Source: Bradyrhizobium barranii subsp. apii
GTDB taxonomy: Bacteria > Pseudomonadota > Alphaproteobacteria > Rhizobiales > Xanthobacteraceae
NCBI RefSeq assembly: GCF_011516635.5
Contig: NZ_CP096257.1
Coordinates: 1-64,000, forward strand
Length of the DNA: 64,000 nt
Direction: 5' to 3'
In this document: piece after piece, positions 61,876 through 64,000 of the stretch
Layout: the number at the start of each line of letters is the position of its first letter
Position numbering within the stretch: the stretch's first letter is position 1
Made by a program: the position numbers and the translations under genes
The notes under the pieces: model-generated
Databases searched by the model: none
What the model was told of the DNA's origin: nothing
Seen by the model: the letters and a program-made list of their open reading frames with translations, nothing else

Positions 61876-63507
61876 CCCGTCTTATTCGTCAGAGGGCGCC
61901 TGAGAGGCTGGCGAGCGTGGTGTAAAGCGCTGATGCGGCGTAGGATTCGGTTGCAAAGCCAACCCCATCACCTTCAGCCGCGAACACCACGCCCGCCATG
62001 ACCGACGATACGATTCTGCCCTTCTCGTTTCCAGCCGTTCACGCCAAGAAAGTCACAGCTGCCTTCGATGGCGGTCGGCTGACCTCGAACGGGGGCGTGA
62101 TGCTTCTGGCGATGGCCGAGCGGCGTCTCGGCTTGGCCGACAATTTGGCCCGGGTGTTCCCGGATCGGCGCGATCCGACGCGGGTCGTGCACAGCCTGGT
62201 CGATATGTTCCGCGCGCGCATGTTCGCGATCTGCTGCGGCTACGAGGACGCCGACGACCTCGATCATCTGCGGTCCGATCCCGCATTCAAGCTGGCCTGC
62301 GGACGGCTGCCGGACACGGGTCGCGATCTGTGTTCCCAACCGACGCTGTCGCGCCTGGAGAATGCTCCGCGCCTGCGCGACGTGATCCGACTGACCTACA
62401 CTTTGGTCGACGCATGGATGGATAGCTACCCGCGCGAGCCGGCATCCGTCACGCTCGACATCGATGATACCTGCGATGTCGTCCACGGCCATCAGCAGCT
62501 CTCGCTGTTCAACGCTCATTATGACGAACGCTGCTTCCTGCCGATCCACGTCTACGACACGGAGAAGAGCCGGCCCGTGGCGGTCGTGCTGCGGCCCGGC
62601 AAGACGCCGGGCGGCGTCGAGGTGCGTGCCCATCTGCGCCGCCTGGTACGGCATATCCGGACGCGGTGGCACAACACGCGAATTACGTTCCGTGGCGACG
62701 GGCACTATGCCCGGCCGGAGGCAATGGCGTGGTGCGAGACCAACGGCATCGACTACATCTTCGGTCTGTCCGGCACCAAGCCGCTCGCCAGAAAAGTCGA
62801 CGCGGTCGCCGACGACATCCGCACGCGACGCGCCATCGAGAACCTGCCGGTTCTGCGCGGCTATACCGAGACGCGCCACAAGGCAAAGTCCTGGGATCGC
62901 GAACGACGCACCGTCGCCCGTATTGAGGCGACGATGCTCGGCCTCGACATCCGCTTCGTCGTCACCAGCCTCGATGTCGGCTCGGCCGAGTGGATCTACG
63001 ACAGCCTGTATTGCGCGCGCGGCCAAGCCGAGAATCTGATCAAGCTGCATAAGACGCAGCTCGCCTCCGATCGCACCAGTTGCCGTTCGGCGCTCGCCAA
63101 TCAAGTCCGCCTCGTTCTCCATACCGCCGCTTATTGGCTGATGCTGACCGTGCGCGACGCCATTCCCAAAGTCCGGGAATTGGCCACTGCCGAGTTCGCG
63201 ACGCTGCGTCTTCGGCTCTTGAAAATCGCCGCCCGGGTTGTCGAGACCAAGAGCCGCATTCGCCTTGCGTTCGCCGCGGCATGTCCCGAAGCCGACCTGA
63301 TCCGCAGCTTGCCCGGCGCGCTGCTGCCGCTCGGTCCTTGACCGGTGGGGCGTCCGCCCGCGTTCACCCAACCCATCCCTCAAGCGCGTTGCAAAGTACC
63401 GGTCGTCAGGCGGTGAAAAGCCGAAGGCAATCCTGTGCGCCTCGTCAGCGGAGGTGTGCGGATGCACCAGTCGGACCAAAATACCGCGCTCTCACGAATA
63501 GGGCGGG
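61876..63507 (+). mobile_element. IS1380-family element, copy 3
   Basis: 1632 bases, flanked by CTAA at 61872-61875 and 63508-63511, a clean four-base duplication. The right duplication is followed at once by the end of another IS1380-type element. Confidence 0.92.
61998..63341 (+). CDS. IS1380-family transposase
   Basis: 447 residues, identical to the protein of copy 2. Full-length with all catalytic motifs; the identity of copies 2 and 3 suggests recent transposition or gene conversion. Confidence 0.92.
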   Translation: MTDDTILPFSFPAVHAKKVTAAFDGGRLTSNGGVMLLAMAERRLGLADNLARVFPDRRDPTRVVHSLVDMFRARMFAICCGYEDADDLDHLRSDPAFKLACGRLPDTGRDLCSQPTLSRLENAPRLRDVIRLTYTLVDAWMDSYPREPASVTLDIDDTCDVVHGHQQLSLFNAHYDERCFLPIHVYDTEKSRPVAVVLRPGKTPGGVEVRAHLRRLVRHIRTRWHNTRITFRGDGHYARPEAMAWCETNGIDYIFGLSGTKPLARKVDAVADDIRTRRAIENLPVLRGYTETRHKAKSWDRERRTVARIEATMLGLDIRFVVTSLDVGSAEWIYDSLYCARGQAENLIKLHKTQLASDRTSCRSALANQVRLVLHTAAYWLMLTVRDAIPKVRELATAEFATLRLRLLKIAARVVETKSRIRLAFAAACPEADLIRSLPGALLPLGP

Positions 63508-63511
63508 CTAA

Positions 63512-64000
63512 CCCGATCTATTCACGAGAGCACGGTCGTTCTTGACGTCTGACTGGGGCTGGCGGCTGGCGTGGGTGACCGTCCGGCCTTTTGTCACCGG
63601 GTTCTACATCAAGCTGTTTTGTACGCGTTGGAGGAGTGGGGCGGGTGAGCGGGCGCAGGCCCGGTCGGTTACGGGCCGAGCGGGAGCAGCGCGCCGGGCA
63701 AGCTGCGGAAGAGGTCGGCTTCGGGGCATGCCGCGGCGAACGCAAGGCGAATGCGGCTCGCGGTTTCGACGACCCGGGCTGCGATTTTCAAGAGACGAAG
63801 ACGCAGCGTCGCGAACTCGGCGGCGGCCAATTCCCGGACTTTGGGAATGGCGCCGCGCACGGTAAGCATCAACCAATAAGCGGCGGTGTGGAGAACGAGA
63901 CGGACCTGGTTGGCGAGCGCCGAACGGCAACTGGTGCGATCGGAGGCGAGCTGCGTCTTATGCAGCTTGATCAGATTTTCGGCTTGGCCGCGCGCGCAAT
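63512..64000 (-). mobile_element. IS1380-family element, copy 4, runs off window
   Basis: Its end CCCGATCTATTCACGAGAG starts one base after the copy 3 target duplication. It is a variant of the right end of copies 1-3 and is oriented opposite to copy 3. The element continues past the right edge of the window. Confidence 0.8.
63669..64000 (-). CDS. IS1380-family transposase, C-terminal part only
   Basis: The minus-strand frame ARGQAENLIKLHKTQLASDR ... AYWLMLTVRGAIPKVRELAA ... ADLFRSLPGALLPLGP matches the C-terminus of the copy 1-3 transposase with several substitutions. The frame is open to the window edge, so the gene may be whole beyond it. Confidence 0.85.
   Translation of the reverse strand, partial: CARGQAENLIKLHKTQLASDRTSCRSALANQVRLVLHTAAYWLMLTVRGAIPKVRELAAAEFATLRLRLLKIAARVVETASRIRLAFAAACPEADLFRSLPGALLPLGP

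Overview
The window looks like accessory DNA from a rhizobium, most likely Bradyrhizobium. It is GC-rich with alphaproteobacterial codon use. It carries a tts-box-controlled type III effector of the Bel2-5/NopD type, a Ti-plasmid-type conjugation module (traG-traD-traC / oriT / traA-traF-traB-traH), and a very dense load of IS elements (IS21, IS110, ISNCY-like, IS3, IS4, IS630, IS256, IS701, IS1380) plus a group II intron. The genus is an inference from gene content; no rRNA or nod/nif gene is present to settle it.

Layout. 1-7.1 kb: nested and broken IS elements (IS21 inserted in an IS110 gene and itself interrupted by another IS110; an ISNCY-like element; IS3 debris). 7.2-11.6 kb: tts box and a 1373-residue effector with three about 267-residue repeats and a C-terminal ULP/SUMO-protease domain. 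11.6-15.2 kb: IS4 remnant, htpG lacking its N-terminal ATPase part, and a complete IS630. 15.2-18.5 kb: PHB-depolymerase-type esterase with a ribbon-helix-helix regulator, a WGR-domain protein and a small nuclease. 18.5-26.4 kb: transfer region with a recognisable oriT; traA is frameshifted and traB seems internally deleted. 26.4-33.1 kb: orphan VapC whose antitoxin was cut by an IS256, a group II intron interrupted by IS1380, an IS630 and a small LexA-like protein.

33.4-48.0 kb is a relic genomic island. It opens with the 3' end of a tRNA-Ser and an integrase fragment. Its cargo is a metallophosphoesterase / DUF6634 / FtsH-like protease operon, a four-gene oxidative cluster (flavin amine oxidase, Cys-tailed membrane protein, protein of unknown function, DyP peroxidase), a large GTPase with an integrase-like N-terminus, and a toxin/antitoxin-like pair facing the GTPase. 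The island ends in a truncated glyoxalase gene at about 48.01 kb.

48.0-55.5 kb: F420-reductase-like oxidoreductase, a LodB/LodA-type quinoprotein amino-acid oxidase pair, a DUF3606 protein behind an EcfG-type promoter, an ATP-dependent DNA ligase and a lipoprotein. 55.5-64 kb: IS256, a histone-H1-like basic protein, and three IS1380-type elements around an IS701, two of which cut host genes (a secreted protein and a radical-SAM protein).

Two themes stand out. One is the effector, whose regulation, plant-nucleus targeting and SUMO-protease chemistry can all be read from the sequence. The other is two separate sets of peroxide-generating oxidases (flavin oxidase with DyP; LodA with LodB) near island junctions.
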